DNA of 6,695 bases. It comes from Bacteroidia bacterium. Its GTDB lineage: Bacteria; Bacteroidota; Bacteroidia; Flavobacteriales; NORP286. The notes under the pieces are model-generated. The model made no database searches, had not been told where the DNA came from, and saw only the letters and a list, made by a program, of their open reading frames with translations. The position numbers were made by a program, and so were the translations under genes. Shown one piece after another: positions 5,507-6,695 of the stretch (its first letter is position 1; every line of letters starts with the position of its first letter). The stretch covers positions 1 to 6,695 of the forward strand of contig JAESTI010000307.1 in the NCBI GenBank assembly GCA_016763665.1, written 5' to 3'.

Positions 5507-6695
5507 ATGTCAAAAGAGATAACAAGTCGAGAAACGGATTACTCACAATGGTATAATGATATCGTGTTAAAGGCGGGATTGGCTGAACATTCAAGTGTAA
5601 GAGGCTGCATGGTTATTAAACCTTATGGTTATGCTATATGGGAAAAGATACAAGCCGTATTGGATAAAATGTTTAAAGACACTGGCCATGTGAATGCGGC
5701 ATTTCCATTATTTATTCCGAAATCTTTCTTTAGTAAAGAAGCTAAACACGTTGAAGGGTTCGCTAAGGAATGTGCTGTTGTTACCCATTACCGCTTAAAA
5801 CATGATGAAACAACTGGTGAATTAATTGTAGATCCAGAAGCTAAACTTGAAGAGGAACTTATTGTAAGGCCAACATCAGAAACAATTATTTGGGATACTT
5901 ATAAAAAATGGATTCAATCCTACAGAGACCTTCCAATTCTTATCAACCAATGGGCCAACATTGTTCGATGGGAAATGCGAACCAGATTTTTTCTAAGAAC
6001 AACAGAATTTTTTTGGCAAGAGGGTCATACAGCACATGCTACGGAAAAAGAAGCTATAGCCGAGACAAAGCAAATGCTTGATGTATATGCTGATTTTGCT
6101 GAAAATTGGATAGCCATGCCTGTTCTAAAAGGAATAAAAACATCAAGCGAAAGATTTGCCGGAGCACTTGAAACATATTGTATTGAAGCTTTAATGCAAG
6201 ACGGTAAAGCGCTTCAGTCAGGCACTTCACATTTCTTAGGTCAAAATTTTGCGAAAGCATTTGATGTTAAATACGCTGATAAAGAAGGAAAATTGGAATA
6301 TGTGTGGGCCACTTCATGGGGGGTATCAACCCGATTGATAGGAGCATTAATAATGGCGCACTCTGATGATGAAGGCCTGATACTTCCTCCAAAACTTGCT
6401 CCAATTCAAGTGGTGATTGTTCCTATCTATAAAAATGAGGAGCAATTAGCACAAATTTCTGAATGTGCAATGAAAATTAAAGATTCTCTGGACAAATTGA
6501 ATATTAGCGTAGATTTTGATGACCGGGATACGCACAAGCCAGGATGGAAATTTGCAGAGCATGAACTAAAAGGAATACCTGTAAGAATTGCTATTGGCCC
6601 AAGAGATATGGAAAACGGAACGGTAGAAATAGCAAGAAGAGACATCAAGGAAAAGCAAATCATGCCTCTTGAAAAATTAGACGAACATATACCTC
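5507..6695 (+). CDS. proS: Prolyl-tRNA synthetase, eukaryote/archaeon-like type, N-terminal 396 residues (runs off right edge)
   Basis: The frame is open from ATG 5507 to the edge and begins [18 protein letters not shown]. It encodes the cytoplasmic class II enzyme that activates proline with ATP and charges tRNA-Pro. Marks in order: [10 protein letters not shown] (66-75, motif 1 region), [12 protein letters not shown] (118-129, Thr-Ser-Glu proline pocket), RWEMRTR through [12 protein letters not shown] (154-179, motif 2), [16 protein letters not shown] (238-253), [14 protein letters not shown] (267-280, motif 3), then the anticodon-binding domain from about [15 protein letters not shown] (299-313) to [16 protein letters not shown] (356-371). 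There is no YbaK-like editing insertion between motifs 2 and 3, as expected for the eukaryote-like ProS of about 490 residues in Bacteroidota; roughly 95 residues are missing at the C-terminus. All expected catalytic motifs are intact. It is transcribed divergently from the Tyr-rich gene, 178 bases away, and has no Shine-Dalgarno. Confidence 0.97.
   Translation, partial: MSKEITSRETDYSQWYNDIVLKAGLAEHSSVRGCMVIKPYGYAIWEKIQAVLDKMFKDTGHVNAAFPLFIPKSFFSKEAKHVEGFAKECAVVTHYRLKHDETTGELIVDPEAKLEEELIVRPTSETIIWDTYKKWIQSYRDLPILINQWANIVRWEMRTRFFLRTTEFFWQEGHTAHATEKEAIAETKQMLDVYADFAENWIAMPVLKGIKTSSERFAGALETYCIEALMQDGKALQSGTSHFLGQNFAKAFDVKYADKEGKLEYVWATSWGVSTRLIGALIMAHSDDEGLILPPKLAPIQVVIVPIYKNEEQLAQISECAMKIKDSLDKLNISVDFDDRDTHKPGWKFAEHELKGIPVRIAIGPRDMENGTVEIARRDIKEKQIMPLEKLDEHIP

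Noticed and set aside
6427..6663. Minus-strand frame of 78 codons, with another at 6054-6260.
   Set aside because: Both are antisense to intact catalytic and anticodon-binding parts of proS and have no features of their own.

Overview
The window looks like chromosomal DNA of a member of the Bacteroidota, most likely a marine or environmental Cytophagales-type bacterium; the phylum is well supported and the finer placement is only inference. The reasons are the AT-rich composition, signal peptides ending in -YSQ, an OmpP1/FadL porin of the Bacteroidota type, a eukaryote-like prolyl-tRNA synthetase, a possible TAnnTTTG promoter element, and an almost complete lack of Shine-Dalgarno sequences.

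Layout: five genes run leftward from about 5328 to 1 and one runs rightward from 5507 to the right edge. In transcription order the leftward genes are a 550-residue secreted protein of extreme low complexity (Tyr/His/Trp/Gly-rich middle, Ser/Lys/Arg-rich tail), an OmpP1/FadL family outer-membrane protein (500 aa), a small predicted outer-membrane barrel (218 aa), a cpYpsA-type SLOG (Rossmann-like) protein with a TTG start, and the first 285 residues of a UbiD-family prenylated-FMN decarboxylase that continues past the left edge. The divergent gene is proS, of which 396 residues are present. The 178-base gap between the two directions must hold the promoters for both sides. It carries overlapping dyad repeats next to a plausible proS promoter.

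The leftward genes form two probable units. The first is an envelope unit (Tyr-rich protein, FadL, small barrel) with gaps of 21 and 43 bases. It ends at a hairpin whose loop contains the last stop codon. The second is a cytoplasmic pair (SLOG protein and UbiD, 21 bases apart) with a possible promoter of its own just downstream of that hairpin.

No RNA gene, CRISPR array, insertion sequence or phage gene is visible. The most unusual object is the Tyr-rich secreted protein: it has a charge-segregated layout, internal 24-base repeats, synonymously diverged peptide repeats, a G8 tract that could slip, and the only strong Shine-Dalgarno in the window. The second point of note is a valine in the UbiD protein where the family normally has a catalytic Asp or Glu.
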